The translations under genes and the position numbers were made by a program. This document shows, piece after piece, positions 1 to 9,037 of a stretch of 64,000 bases of DNA; position 1 is the stretch's first letter; each line of letters begins with the position of its first letter. The notes under the pieces are model-generated. The model was given only the letters and a program-made list of their open reading frames with translations, was not told the DNA's origin and searched no databases. This DNA comes from DLKC01 sp002478885 (lineage in GTDB: Bacteria > Bacteroidota > Bacteroidia > Chitinophagales > Chitinophagaceae). Location: NCBI GenBank assembly GCA_046329585.1, contig JAXLUI010000001.1, positions 434,001 through 498,000 of the forward strand. The letters run 5' to 3'.

Positions 1-1180
1 GTATTGGTTGAGTTGGCCATACTTGTTCACCGGCGAGCTCACTCACGGTGTCGGCTGGCACTTCGTTAATTTCAAAAACAGGTTTCCCCGTTTCTCTTTC
101 AAACACATAGACCATCCCGTTTTTTGTGGGCTGTGCAACGGCATCGATCTTTTTCCCGTCTTTGTTTATCGTGACAAGCGCAGGCGGCGTTGGAAGATCT
201 TTATCCCAAAGATCATGATGCATAAACTGGAAATGCCAGATGCGTTTGCCTGTTGCCGCATCAATCGCGATTAGGCAATTGGCAAAAAGGTTGGCACCTT
301 TTCTTTTGCCACCATAAAAATCATACGCCGCGGAGCCAGTAGCGGCAAACAATATTCCCCGTCTTTCGTCGAGTGAAAAACCGCTCCATGGATTAGCGCC
401 ACCGAGGTATTTATAAGCAGTTGTATCCTGCCATGTATCGAAACCATACTCGCCCGGCTGAGGAATTGTGTGAAAGATCCATTTCAATTTGCCGGTACGT
501 ACATCATAGGCTCTTATGTGACCTGGAGCCGAAGGCGGCGCTTCATCTACCCTTGCTCCAATGATCAAAAGATCTTTGTAAATTATTCCAGGTGAAGTAG
601 CGACAACAAAAAGGTCATGTACATCGCGGCCGAGATCGTTGTGCAAATCTATATAGCCACTGTCAGCAAAACTGCTGATTGGCTTGCCTGTGTTTGCATC
701 AATGGCATAGGTGTTGGAACCTGCAGTAAAGAAAATACGTTTGTCATCTTTTCCATCTGTCCAGTATGCCACACCACGGCTATTGATCATGATATGGAAG
801 GCGAAACGGTTGGCATCAAAATCTGTTTTTGCATTCGCATCAAAAACCCATTTTTCCTTCCCTGTCGCGGCATCGATGGCAAACAATTTCATCTGCGGGC
901 CAACGCCGTACAATATACCATCGACCATTATCGGATTGCATTGTATCTGCGAATGATTTACGGTGTCTGCATCGCCAGTATGATAAGCCCATGCTACGGT
1001 TAGTTCGTATACATTGTTTGTGTCAATCTGCGTAAGCGATGAATAGCGGATCATGTCTTTTGAACCGCCATAGTTGGGCCAGCCGGTATATGCGTTTTGT
1101 TGGTTGCTGTTACAAGCCGCCAGAGCGACCAGCCAAAACGCAAAAAATATAATGCGGTAACCAGTTATCTTATTTGTCAT
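1..1180 (-). CDS. PQQ-dependent quinoprotein dehydrogenase, lipoprotein (3' end outside window)
   Basis: Translating the minus strand from the ATG at 1180 gives an uninterrupted frame of 393 codons that runs off the left edge. The N-terminus is a lipoprotein signal with lipobox LAAC (Cys23), so the enzyme is probably anchored in the cell envelope facing the periplasm. The body has typical quinoprotein propeller motifs: repeated AIDAxTGK strands, DEAPPSAPGHIRAYD, GANLFANCLIAID and FQFMHHDLWDKDLPTPP. Members of this family (quinoprotein glucose/alcohol dehydrogenase type) oxidise sugars or alcohols with pyrroloquinoline quinone and pass the electrons to the respiratory chain. The substrate cannot be read from the sequence. 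It is the most downstream visible gene of the minus-strand sugar cluster. The C-terminus, including any cytochrome c domain, is not visible. Confidence 0.88.
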   Translation of the reverse strand, partial: MTNKITGYRIIFFAFWLVALAACNSNQQNAYTGWPNYGGSKDMIRYSSLTQIDTNNVYELTVAWAYHTGDADTVNHSQIQCNPIMVDGILYGVGPQMKLFAIDAATGKEKWVFDANAKTDFDANRFAFHIMINSRGVAYWTDGKDDKRIFFTAGSNTYAIDANTGKPISSFADSGYIDLHNDLGRDVHDLFVVATSPGIIYKDLLIIGARVDEAPPSAPGHIRAYDVRTGKLKWIFHTIPQPGEYGFDTWQDTTAYKYLGGANPWSGFSLDERRGILFAATGSAAYDFYGGKRKGANLFANCLIAIDAATGKRIWHFQFMHHDLWDKDLPTPPALVTINKDGKKIDAVAQPTKNGMVYVFERETGKPVFEINEVPADTVSELAGEQVWPTQPI

Positions 1181-1261
1181 AGCGGCAATTGGTTAAAGCT
1201 GTAAAAAAGTGAACGTAAAAAAAGTCAAAATGAGCAGAGAAAAAGTCATCTTCGACCATGA

Positions 1262-1322
1262 TGGGCTGAACTCGTTAGTGAGTTATGCCGGATGAGCCGG
1301 CACTACCGCACAAACGTTGCTG
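1262..1322 (-). repeat. Degenerate copy of the intergenic palindromic element with a GC-rich hairpin
   Basis: It lies between the stop of the semialdehyde dehydrogenase and the start of the quinoprotein gene. The minus strand reads GTTTGTGCGGTAG, then the perfect hairpin TGCCGG-loop-CCGGCA (1286-1302), then AACTCACTAACG. The same hairpin occurs at 32057-32073 inside another copy of the element. It could act as a terminator or processing hairpin between the two genes, but no U-tract follows. Confidence 0.5.
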
Positions 1323-1350
1323 CCACAGAAATCCAAAACTGACAAAAAAA

Positions 1351-2829
1351 TCAACTCATCCAATTCTTAGCAGCGCTGGCAGTCCACTTGGTCGTTATTT
1401 TTTTAAGGTTTGTCCAGAAACGTACGCCATCCATTCCGGTAATATCGCCATAACCAAACCGGCTGCTGTTCCAACCGCCAAAGGAAAATGGTTCACGGGG
1501 CACCGGAACGCCAATGTTGACGCCGATCATACCCGCGCTTGCTTTTTCTGAAAAGTATCGCGCAGTGCCGCCGTTTGTAGTGTAGATTGCTGCAGCGTTG
1601 CCATACGGATTGGCATTTTCTATTGCAAGTGCTTCATCAAGCGAACCAACTCGCAACACGGTAAGTACCGGCCCAAATATCTCATCACAGGCGCACTCGT
1701 TTGTTGGCTCTACTCCTGCTATAATCGTTGGGTTTACATAATTGCCCTGCTCTTTTCCTTTCACAAAAGCATTACGGCCGTCAACCAGAATATCCGCACC
1801 ATTTTGCTCAGCTCTTGTAATATAATTTTCGATACGCTGCTTTGCAGCAGGGCTTATTACCGCACCAAGATTAATACCTGCCCTGATCTTTTGCGCCTCC
1901 GCTATGATCTTTTCAAGAATATGATCGGAGTTACCAACGAGTATCAACACGCTCGCTGCCATGCAACGCTGACCTGCGCAACCATAGGCACTCGCTGCAA
2001 CGTTAGCGGCGGTAATGTCAGCGTCTGCATCGGGCATAACCACCAGGTGATTTTTTGCGCCACCCAAAGCCAATACCCGTTTACCGGCCATTGTTCCTTT
2101 CTGGTAAACCAATTTTGCAACGGCTGATGAACCAACAAATCCAACTGCTTTTATATCATTGTTATCAAGCAAGGCCTCTACTGTTGTTTTATCACCATGC
2201 ACAATATTGTAAACACCCTTCGGCAAACCTGCGCGCTGCAGGTATTCAGCCAGCACATTCGGTGTAAGCGGGACTTGCTCTGATGGCTTATGAATAAAAG
2301 TGTTGCCGGTGCCTATTGCAATCGGTATCATCCATAATGGCACCATTGCTGGAAAGTTAAAGGGCGTAATGCCAGCCACAACACCCAATGGGTAACGCCT
2401 CGATGCGCAATCTACGCCGCGGCTTACTTCGAGTAGTTCCTGATTGTAAATCTGCGGCAGCGAGGTAGCGAATTCCGTTACTTCAAGGCCCTTTTCAATC
2501 TCAGCTTTTGATTCGCTATGTGTTTTGCCATTCTCTTCACTAACCAATTCAGCAAGGGCATTGAGGTCGTTTTCTACGAGTTGTTTAAACCGGAATAATA
2601 CTTGCGCACGGTCTTTAACCGGTACTTCGCTCCACGATGCAAATGCATTTTTTGCAACGTTCACCGCATCCCTTACCAGGTTACCGTCAGCCACTGGAAC
2701 ATTACCAATCACCGAACCATCGAGGGGAGAGTTTACTTCAATAACCGGCGCATCCTGCTGCAAGGTTTCTTCGCCATTAATATAGTGCCCGGTTGTTTTT
2801 ACCCTGGCAGATGAAAGCACATCATTCAT
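1351..2829 (-). CDS. mmsA: Methylmalonate-semialdehyde dehydrogenase (CoA-acylating)
   Basis: An aldehyde-dehydrogenase-superfamily protein of about 492 residues. It has the acylating MMSDH signatures: GITPFNFPAMVPLWMIPIAI near the N-terminal third, the Rossmann segment AVGFVGSSAVAK, LGGAKNHLVVMPDAD, and the catalytic Cys in GCAGQRCMA. The family oxidises methylmalonate or malonate semialdehyde to propionyl-CoA or acetyl-CoA with NAD+ and CoA, in valine or myo-inositol breakdown. I chose the ATG at 2829, which follows an A-rich leader typical of Bacteroidota. An ATG nine codons upstream (2856) is also in frame. No valine or inositol pathway genes are adjacent, so its role in this sugar cluster is unclear. 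The protein is cytosolic, with no signal peptide. Confidence 0.92.
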   Translation of the reverse strand: MNDVLSSARVKTTGHYINGEETLQQDAPVIEVNSPLDGSVIGNVPVADGNLVRDAVNVAKNAFASWSEVPVKDRAQVLFRFKQLVENDLNALAELVSEENGKTHSESKAEIEKGLEVTEFATSLPQIYNQELLEVSRGVDCASRRYPLGVVAGITPFNFPAMVPLWMIPIAIGTGNTFIHKPSEQVPLTPNVLAEYLQRAGLPKGVYNIVHGDKTTVEALLDNNDIKAVGFVGSSAVAKLVYQKGTMAGKRVLALGGAKNHLVVMPDADADITAANVAASAYGCAGQRCMAASVLILVGNSDHILEKIIAEAQKIRAGINLGAVISPAAKQRIENYITRAEQNGADILVDGRNAFVKGKEQGNYVNPTIIAGVEPTNECACDEIFGPVLTVLRVGSLDEALAIENANPYGNAAAIYTTNGGTARYFSEKASAGMIGVNIGVPVPREPFSFGGWNSSRFGYGDITGMDGVRFWTNLKKITTKWTASAAKNWMS

Positions 2830-2940
2830 ATGAGAGATTTTATTTTTTGCAAACATCGTAGCGCAGGTAAGTTACAGCAGGAAGTTTGTACAATGCGGGT
2901 ATGCAATAAAATATTTTATGGCACCTGCTTAGCACATGTA

Positions 2941-3072
2941 TTGGGCTTTACTTGCGTCGCACTATTCAACGCTTTTATCACTGTGCGACAAAAATGTTTA
3001 TTTCGTCAAAACTATTTTTTTGGCCTGGCCGAACTCCTGCTGCTGAAGAGTGCGACGCAACCAAAGCAGCCA
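2941..3072. repeat. Symmetric copy of the intergenic palindromic element
   Basis: This fills part of the 410-base gene-free stretch 2857-3266. A left arm (TTGCGTCGCACTATTCA, from 2952) is matched by its own near-perfect reverse complement at 3043-3060, so two left arms face each other about 70 bases apart. Other copies pair a left arm with the different right arm. Outer flanks GGGCTTTA and CAAAGCAGCC also resemble the element's ends. I see no gene in 2857-3266. Confidence 0.7.
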
Positions 3073-3266
3073 CGATTACAGTAGCCCGGTACATAAAAAG
3101 ACCCGCTGACGACAGGTCTTTCTATTTAGTTGTGCATCTGAAATATTCTTTTGCTGCAGTTAACCGTGTAAAATTCCGCCGCGAATAAGGATTACTTTGA
3201 TAAAATAAATGGGCGCTATAATACCTTGTGGTATGGTGCGACCGCGTATCAGAGCATTTATTACAA

Positions 3267-3647
3267 TCATTGCTTCCATTTCGCATCATTCTGCTGGCTT
3301 TCTTTTACCCGGAACCGGGTAATCTTTTTTATCAGCGTAAGTGGCAAAGGCTTATCGTGCGGAAATTGAACAGAGCTTTCGGCTTTGTGATATTTTGCAA
3401 GGTCTTTAGCAAACTTGAGTATGGCAGACGGCGTTGGGTAAAACCCAATATGATTTTTAAACACGGCAAATGTAACAAGTATGCGACTGTAAGAATATGC
3501 TGGCATGCCCCATTTCAAGCCCTGCTCTGCCCCTGGAGCGGCAGAAAGAATACATTCATGCATTTGCCAAAGTCTTTCTTTTGTTGCTTCCGGTGCCAAA
3601 TCGATATACTCTTCAATCGTCTTTGGTTTTATTTTATCTGTTGCCAT
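3267..3647 (-). CDS. DUF1801 (YdhG-like) family protein
   Basis: A small cytosolic protein of 126 residues. It matches the DUF1801/YdhG-like fold, related to frataxin-like iron-chaperone candidates: TIEEYIDLAPEATKERL near the N-terminus, a central GLKWGMPAYSY strand, and FKNHIGFYPTPSAILKF. The ATG at 3647 was chosen over one seven codons upstream because the family begins close to this point. Function in this family is not established experimentally to my knowledge. It is separated from both neighbours by repeat-bearing gaps of over 300 bases, so it is probably transcribed on its own. Confidence 0.8.
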   Translation of the reverse strand: MATDKIKPKTIEEYIDLAPEATKERLWQMHECILSAAPGAEQGLKWGMPAYSYSRILVTFAVFKNHIGFYPTPSAILKFAKDLAKYHKAESSVQFPHDKPLPLTLIKKITRFRVKESQQNDAKWKQ

Positions 3648-3761
3648 CGTTAGTACTTTTAGAAACAAAGTTTTTTGAGTAGTGCCGTTTAACTACATTA
3701 ATCCCATTGGAGCCGAAACTACACAGCCTATTTTTTTGTTCCCAACACCTGTATTTCAATT

Positions 3762-3990
3762 AAGCTTTAGTTGCGTCGCACTCTTTTACGTTGAAAACAA
3801 CATTGAGCAAAAAAGTTCAAGTTCGACTAAGAACATGGTGCTGTGATGTTTCATTTGTAACGTTTCCATTTAGCAATGGCCAGAAACAAAATGATAACCG
3901 CGATTACGCATTTTTATTTTGCCGATCAAAAAACCGAGCCCTGAAGTGAGTGACACAACCGGCTATGCCAATTGCACTAAAGCCGATGCC
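3762..3990 (+). repeat. Palindromic element with a long central part
   Basis: Left arm GTTGCGTCGCACTCTTTTACG at 3770-3790 preceded by AAGCTTTA, and right arm GAAGTGAGTGACACAAC at 3943-3959 followed by CGGCTATGCCAATTGCACTAAAGCC. The arms are about 150 bases apart, unlike the roughly 30-base loop of the best copy. This fills the gap 3648-3995 between two minus-strand genes; I see nothing else in it. Confidence 0.75.
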
Positions 3991-3995
3991 ATGAA

Positions 3996-5399
3996 TCACT
4001 TCATCACTTTTGTGTTTCCGCCTTTCTGCATCGATATATCTACGGGCGCATTGGTCTTCCAGGATCCATTAGTGAAATCTGGCACATCAATCGAGTTCGA
4101 ACGATTGGCCACAGACCACTCGCTAAGCGGCGCAATGGAACTCCACAAGGCAGCGTCGTACACATCTATGTCGAGCGGCAGTCCATTACGAAGGCAATCA
4201 ATGGTACGCCAGTCCATCAAGAAATCCATGCCTCCATGCCCACCAACCTGTTTCGCCATCTCTCCTATTTTTTTTACGATCGGTGGCTGGTATTGATCCT
4301 GCAGTTTTTTAAATTCTTCATCGCTTAACCATCCTTCATGACTTAAAGCAATCTTTGGTGGGTCGGGATATTTTAACGCAGAACCTTTGGTGCCGCTGAT
4401 CTTATGTATACGCGAATAAACATTGGGCGATGTAACATCGTGCTGAAGCATAATAGTGCGGCCAAGCGCAGTTTTGATAACGGTCGTGTTCATATTGCCG
4501 CGATATTTCTTGCCTGCATATGGCTTATAAAAATCATCTTTTGCAGCAAGATCATTTGCCATTGCGGCCATTTGAAAATCGTTACCAGACATAGATGTGA
4601 GGTAATCCATTTTATCGCCGCGGTTAATACTCATTGCCTGCGCAACAGGACCAAGTCCATGCGTTGGATACAAATTTCCGTTGCGCATATTTTCTTTCAG
4701 CCGCCACATATCGGAATAAGTGGTCTTGGAAAAATTGCTATCGATCAGCGTGTGAATATAGGCGCCTTCTCCATGCACGATCTCACCAAACAATCCCTGC
4801 CTGTTCATATTAAGCGTAAGCAGTTCGAAAAAGTCGTAGCAACAATTCTCAAGAATCATACAATGCCTGCGGGTCTTTTCACTCGTTTCCACCAACTGCC
4901 AGCATTCATCAATTGTTTTGGCGGCCGGCACTTCAACGCAGGCATGTTTGCCATGCTGCATCGCGTAAACAGCCATGGGCGCGTGCAGGCTCCACGGTGT
5001 AGCAATGTAAATAAGATCTATATCGTCGCGTTCACACATTTTCTTCCATGCGTCTTCGCTGCTTGTGTACAGGTCTGGACTGTGGGTGGTTCCTTCAAGT
5101 TTCTTTTTCATCGCATTCACCTTGTCGGGTTGCTTATCGCAAAGGCCTTTTATTTGCACGCCTTCAATAATGCTCATTCTTTCTACAGCTGCAGGCCCGC
5201 GATTACCAAGCCCTATAAAACCGATACGAACGTTATCAAGTTTTGGCGCCGCATAGCCACTCATGTTGAACTTTTGCGATTGCGTATTTATCACCTGCGT
5301 TGTGGGTCGCATAGCATAAGACCCAGCCATACCGGCACCAGCAATACCGATGCCGGTAAGCCCTGACACCTTCAGAAAATTTCTGCGATTTTGTTTCAT
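3996..5399 (-). CDS. Exported Gfo/Idh/MocA-family oxidoreductase, GH109-like
   Basis: A protein of 467 residues from the ATG at 5399. It starts with a twin-arginine signal (QNRRNFLK followed by a Gly/Ala-rich hydrophobic stretch), so it is exported folded with its cofactor. A Rossmann motif RIGFIGLGNRG follows, then CDKQPDK and IYIATPWSLHAPMA. The substrate region has EVPAAKTIDECW, HGEGAYIH and GNLYPTHGLGPVAQ. These are hallmarks of glycoside hydrolase family 109, NAD-dependent enzymes that cleave alpha-N-acetylgalactosaminides by transient oxidation at C3. The actual sugar here is unknown; many relatives are simply annotated as oxidoreductases. An ATG 25 codons upstream is in frame but would spoil the Tat signal. 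It fits the surrounding set of exported glycan-acting genes. Confidence 0.88.
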   Translation of the reverse strand: MKQNRRNFLKVSGLTGIGIAGAGMAGSYAMRPTTQVINTQSQKFNMSGYAAPKLDNVRIGFIGLGNRGPAAVERMSIIEGVQIKGLCDKQPDKVNAMKKKLEGTTHSPDLYTSSEDAWKKMCERDDIDLIYIATPWSLHAPMAVYAMQHGKHACVEVPAAKTIDECWQLVETSEKTRRHCMILENCCYDFFELLTLNMNRQGLFGEIVHGEGAYIHTLIDSNFSKTTYSDMWRLKENMRNGNLYPTHGLGPVAQAMSINRGDKMDYLTSMSGNDFQMAAMANDLAAKDDFYKPYAGKKYRGNMNTTVIKTALGRTIMLQHDVTSPNVYSRIHKISGTKGSALKYPDPPKIALSHEGWLSDEEFKKLQDQYQPPIVKKIGEMAKQVGGHGGMDFLMDWRTIDCLRNGLPLDIDVYDAALWSSIAPLSEWSVANRSNSIDVPDFTNGSWKTNAPVDISMQKGGNTKVMK

Positions 5400-5453
5400 G
5401 ATTTTATTTTTAACTATTTGAACTTTTTTTGAGCCAGGCTTCATGGCAACTAT

Positions 5454-5482
5454 TGGGCTTTTCTTGCGTCGCACCCTTGTAC
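5454..5482 (+). repeat. Partial palindromic element (left arm only)
   Basis: The left arm TTGCGTCGCACCCTTGTAC at 5464-5482 is preceded by the usual GGGCTTT. No right arm follows before the end of the hydrolase gene at 5528. Confidence 0.7.
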
Positions 5483-5527
5483 GTCATAACGCCACGCACC
5501 AAAGCTTCTTCTTTTTTGTTTATTCAC

Positions 5528-6808
5528 TTATGCTTTAAGCCATTTATCAAACCAATCGAATGCTTCGGCCTGCATGGCTTTATCAAACTTATGCGGCCCG
5601 GGATAGAACGAACATCTATAACGTTCGGAAGCTCCGGTCTTTTCATAAATCTGTTTCAATATCGCATCGGCATTTTTCATTTCCGGTAGTGTGTAAAGGT
5701 CATCATTGATATCGTTCAACACCAAAGTTGGCGAAGGCGTGCGAAGGCTGATAATCTCGGGAAAGTCCATTTCATTTGGCAACAGCGGCACATAAACCAT
5801 CCATGTGTGCGTAAAGGATTTGTGCAACATAAAATCTTTCCATGTCGTCATAAACCCAACCGGCACCGCACATTTAATTCGTTCATCAATACCAGCCATA
5901 AATACAGTGCGCATGCCACCCCCTGATAAGCCACCACAGCCGATGCGATCAGCATCTACATCATTTCTTTTGCAAAGAATATCCAGTGCAATTTTATCTT
6001 CTGCAAAGAATACGCCCGGCCATGTTGTTCCCGCGCAGAACAGCGATTTGGCCATAATATGTTCATGTTCCCCGGCCCATGCGTTGTAGGCGTCAATATT
6101 TTCCTGCTTTTCGGGATCACTATCGCTTAAACCTTTTCTTATGTTATCGGGCACATCTGCCAACTTAACTCTTCTGCTTGCGAAAGGAAATGCGTCTGAA
6201 ACCAAAACAACATAACCACGCCGTGCAATTTCGTTTGCCCATGCCATGCCTTCATAATATTCCTGTTGATGTGCAAGCATCATAGGGTGTTGGGTGTCGC
6301 TCGTTCTGGTAATTTTTCTTGTGCCAAAGTATTTGTTGCCGCCATGATCATGGAAAGCAAGAATAGCGGGCAATTTTCCCTTTGCATTTGCGGGCTTTAG
6401 TACGATCGCTTCGGTTGCATTGCCATAAGCTAACTGCCAGGAAATTTCCTCCACATGGAGGCCATCATATTCATATTGCCTGTTTACTTTCACATCAGGC
6501 ATCCCGCCCATCTCCGGAATAGACAGGCGATCGGTTAGTTGCTTTCTTGCTGTCTTACGCCAATCATTCACATTTTTAAAATGCCCATTCCGAAAGGAAT
6601 GCGATGGAAGTTTTTTTTCAATGAGCGACGCTGCCCATTCGCCATACTGTCCAATCAGGCTAGTGCTGTTTTCGTTATTCATTGTCTGCAATATTTCTGG
6701 TTGAAGTTCTGAAGCATTTGCAAAAGGCTGCATCAGGTTGCCCCCTGCGAAAGCCAGCCCGGTAAGGCCTGCAGACTTTATAAACTCCCTTCGTTTATTT
6801 TTTTTCAT
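5528..6808 (-). CDS. Exported alpha/beta-hydrolase (acetyl-xylan-esterase / dienelactone-hydrolase-like)
   Basis: A protein of 426 residues with a Tat-type signal at the start (KNKRREFIKSAGLTG). The fold is alpha/beta-hydrolase: PAILAFHDHGG forms the oxyanion strand, GYVVLVSDAFPF a central strand, GLSGGGMRT the nucleophile elbow (Ser between Leu and Gly), and FYPGPHKFD carries the likely catalytic His. This matches the large family of exported esterases seen beside carbohydrate-active genes in Bacteroidota. The likely role is removing acyl or ester groups from plant polysaccharide, but the substrate is inferred from context only. It lies 11 bases downstream of the beta-lactamase-fold gene and is probably co-transcribed with it. 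The ATG three codons upstream (6817) is equally possible. Confidence 0.85.
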   Translation of the reverse strand: MKKNKRREFIKSAGLTGLAFAGGNLMQPFANASELQPEILQTMNNENSTSLIGQYGEWAASLIEKKLPSHSFRNGHFKNVNDWRKTARKQLTDRLSIPEMGGMPDVKVNRQYEYDGLHVEEISWQLAYGNATEAIVLKPANAKGKLPAILAFHDHGGNKYFGTRKITRTSDTQHPMMLAHQQEYYEGMAWANEIARRGYVVLVSDAFPFASRRVKLADVPDNIRKGLSDSDPEKQENIDAYNAWAGEHEHIMAKSLFCAGTTWPGVFFAEDKIALDILCKRNDVDADRIGCGGLSGGGMRTVFMAGIDERIKCAVPVGFMTTWKDFMLHKSFTHTWMVYVPLLPNEMDFPEIISLRTPSPTLVLNDINDDLYTLPEMKNADAILKQIYEKTGASERYRCSFYPGPHKFDKAMQAEAFDWFDKWLKA

Positions 6809-6819
6809 TGCCGGCATGT

Positions 6820-8088
6820 TTATTCATTCAATGCGGCATGTGCCATCATGTTAAAATAATCGGCGAGCTGCCCATGAGTTGTACCAGACAACTGCCTGTA
6901 AAAAACAATAACCATTTTATCTTTTGGATCAACCCAATAGCTGGTGGCGAATGCACCGCCCCAACTGTATGTTCCTTCGTGGTTCAATGATTTGCCGCTG
7001 GTTTCATTTGTTACAATTGAAAAACCCAGCCCAAATTTGTTGCCGCCAAAATCTATATCGCCGATCTGGTTTTGCGTCATAATGCGCACTGTGTTGGGGC
7101 TTAATAATCGCACCCCGTTATACTCGCCGCCGTTAAGCATCATTTGCAGGAAGATTGCATAATCATATATAGTAGACGAAAGCCCGCCCCCACCTGAGAA
7201 ATAGGCTTTTTTCTTAAGAGGATAATCCGCGCTGATACCGAGTGTTTTTTCTGTTAGCATATTCAAATGCCCCAGAGAATCCTCCCGGTACATTGTTGCA
7301 AGCCTTGAGGCCTTCTCTGCGGGTACATTAAAATAAGTGTCCTTCATTCCCAATGGCTGGAATATCCTTTTCTGAAAAAACGCATCCAGTGACATGCCCG
7401 ACCATATTTCCACCAGGTAGCCGAGCAGGTCAATACCCAAGCTGTAAGACCATCTTTCACCAGGCTGGTTCATGAGCGGTAACGTGCCCAGCCGCGTCAT
7501 GGCCTGGGCAAGTGACTGGTCATATACTTCAAGGCCTGCCGTGATATTGTTCTTCGCATAAATGGCCTTTGCTTCAGGGCTTCCTATTTGAGCGTACCCA
7601 AGTCCTGAAGTGTGTGTGATAATATCCCTGATTGTAATATTTCTTTTCGCAGGAACAGTTGTATACGTAGAATCCGCGGGATTAAACTTGTCCAACACCT
7701 GCTGGTTGGCAAAAGACGGAATGTACTTTGCAACAGGATCATCAAGCAAAAACTTTCCTTCTTCGAAAAGGATCATTGCCGCTGCTGTTGTGATGGCTTT
7801 TGTTTGCGAAGCGATACGAAAAATATCATCCTTGGGCAAAGGCGTTTTCATTTCTGTATTATCGTAACCGGCAGATTTGTAGTAAACCACTACTCCATTC
7901 CTGGCGATAAAACCTACGGCTCCATTGACCCAACCTTTCTTCACCCAATCGTTCATCGCATCATCAATCCGTTTTAAACGATCTGCTGAAAAGCCCTGCT
8001 GCGAGGGATTTGGCGAAACAGTTAGTTTTTGTGAAACAGCAATAAATACTGTTAATACAAAAGGCAGGAAAAGTATTATTTTTTTCAT
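6820..8088 (-). CDS. Serine hydrolase of the beta-lactamase class C / PBP fold
   Basis: A protein of 422 residues with an N-terminal signal peptide (KKIILFLPFVLTVFIAVSQ). The SxxK motif of the PF00144 family is visible as SQTK in DIFRIASQTKAIT, followed by FEEGKFLLDDPVAKYIPSF. The second motif is YSL in WSYSLGIDLLGYLVE, and a C-terminal HEGTYSWGGAF segment stands in for the KTG box. The family includes esterases, D-aminopeptidases and transpeptidase-like enzymes as well as beta-lactamases. The YSx motif and the HxG box point to esterase or peptidase activity rather than antibiotic resistance. It lies immediately upstream of the exported hydrolase (11-base gap), suggesting one transcript. Confidence 0.88.
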   Translation of the reverse strand: MKKIILFLPFVLTVFIAVSQKLTVSPNPSQQGFSADRLKRIDDAMNDWVKKGWVNGAVGFIARNGVVVYYKSAGYDNTEMKTPLPKDDIFRIASQTKAITTAAAMILFEEGKFLLDDPVAKYIPSFANQQVLDKFNPADSTYTTVPAKRNITIRDIITHTSGLGYAQIGSPEAKAIYAKNNITAGLEVYDQSLAQAMTRLGTLPLMNQPGERWSYSLGIDLLGYLVEIWSGMSLDAFFQKRIFQPLGMKDTYFNVPAEKASRLATMYREDSLGHLNMLTEKTLGISADYPLKKKAYFSGGGGLSSTIYDYAIFLQMMLNGGEYNGVRLLSPNTVRIMTQNQIGDIDFGGNKFGLGFSIVTNETSGKSLNHEGTYSWGGAFATSYWVDPKDKMVIVFYRQLSGTTHGQLADYFNMMAHAALNE

Positions 8089-8117
8089 TGATTTGCTTTA
8101 TTTGCTGAGTAATGTTG

Positions 8118-8141
8118 AAAGCGAACAAGTGAGTGACACAA
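8118..8141 (+). repeat. Partial palindromic element (right arm only)
   Basis: GAACAAGTGAGTGACACAA at 8123-8141, preceded by TGCTGAGTAATGTTGAAAGC, which resembles the loop of the copy at 59267. No left arm is present; the beta-lactamase-fold gene begins just upstream. Confidence 0.65.
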
Positions 8142-8179
8142 GGGACGCTGATCAATGCGATTAAGCCCGCTTCAAGATC

Positions 8180-9028
8180 CTATTTCTTTACAGTAACCGT
8201 ATTCGTTAATGTGCCGATACTCCCGATCGTGATATTGACCACGTCATTTTCGTGCAGGGTGAAATCGTTTGGCGGAACAACGCAGGTCCCGGTCATTAAA
8301 AAACAACCCTGCGGAAAATCCATCTCACGAAACAAAAAAGATGCAAGCTCTTTCAGCGAACGTTTCATCCGGCTAAGCGTGGTAGAGTCATCGAACATTC
8401 TCTGGCCGCCGCGAAAGATGGTCATATGAATCACCGTATCCGGCGGGATCGCCTGTTCAAGCACCTGCAAACAGGGGCCCAGGGATGCGCTGCGTTCGTA
8501 CATTTTTGCTTGTGGTAAATACAACGGGTTTTCGCCTTCGATGCTACGTGAACTCATGTCGTTGCCAATCGTATATGCCTGGATATTTCCTTCGTCGTTG
8601 ATGAATAAAGTAAGCTCGGGTTCCGGCACATTCCATGTTGAGTCTTTGCGAATGCGCACTTCCTGTTTGTGCCCCGCAACGCGATGCGGCAAAGATTTGA
8701 AGAACAATTCAGGCCGCTCTGCTTCATAAACGCGCTGGTAACAATCAGCGGCGCCTGTGTCTTCCGATTCTTCCATGCGTGCATCGCGACTGCGTAAGTA
8801 GGTTACGCCGGCCGCCCAGACTTCCTGCGAGCCTATTGGCGGCAACAAATAATTTTCGATATAATTCTCCGCCTCTGCCCTGCTTATGATTTCCAGCGCC
8901 GGAATTTCGCCGATGATATCCTGGTAGAGGTTGGACTGGTTTATCACCGCATCCCAGTCATTGCTAAGCCTGTACCAGTTACTCTTGTAATGAAGCAGGT
9001 TTGCTTTGGAAGTTTTGTATAAATGCAT
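8180..9028 (-). CDS. AraD1-like FAH-family protein, probable 2-keto-3-deoxy-pentonate dehydratase
   Basis: A cytosolic protein of 282 residues from the fumarylacetoacetate hydrolase superfamily. The metal-binding and active-site region is visible as NVPEPELTLFIN and GNDMSSRSIEGENPLYLPQAK. The upstream segment YQRVYEAERPELFFKS is characteristic of the AraD1-type branch, whose characterised members dehydrate 2-keto-3-deoxy-arabinonate or -xylonate to alpha-ketoglutarate semialdehyde. The alpha-ketoglutarate-semialdehyde dehydrogenase gene two genes upstream would then finish the conversion to 2-oxoglutarate, which supports this reading. It lies 9 bases downstream of the DUF6786 gene and is probably in the same operon. 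The exact sugar acid is inferred. Confidence 0.85.
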   Translation of the reverse strand: MHLYKTSKANLLHYKSNWYRLSNDWDAVINQSNLYQDIIGEIPALEIISRAEAENYIENYLLPPIGSQEVWAAGVTYLRSRDARMEESEDTGAADCYQRVYEAERPELFFKSLPHRVAGHKQEVRIRKDSTWNVPEPELTLFINDEGNIQAYTIGNDMSSRSIEGENPLYLPQAKMYERSASLGPCLQVLEQAIPPDTVIHMTIFRGGQRMFDDSTTLSRMKRSLKELASFLFREMDFPQGCFLMTGTCVVPPNDFTLHENDVVNITIGSIGTLTNTVTVKK

Positions 9029-9037
9029 GTTTCTTTT

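Noticed and set aside
4404..5366. A 320-codon plus-strand open frame
   Set aside because: It is antisense to the well-supported GH109-like gene and resembles no protein family I know.
6820..8088. Antibiotic-resistance beta-lactamase
   Set aside because: The SxxK and YSL motifs and the C-terminal HEG box fit esterase/peptidase members of the fold; the setting is a sugar-utilisation cluster.
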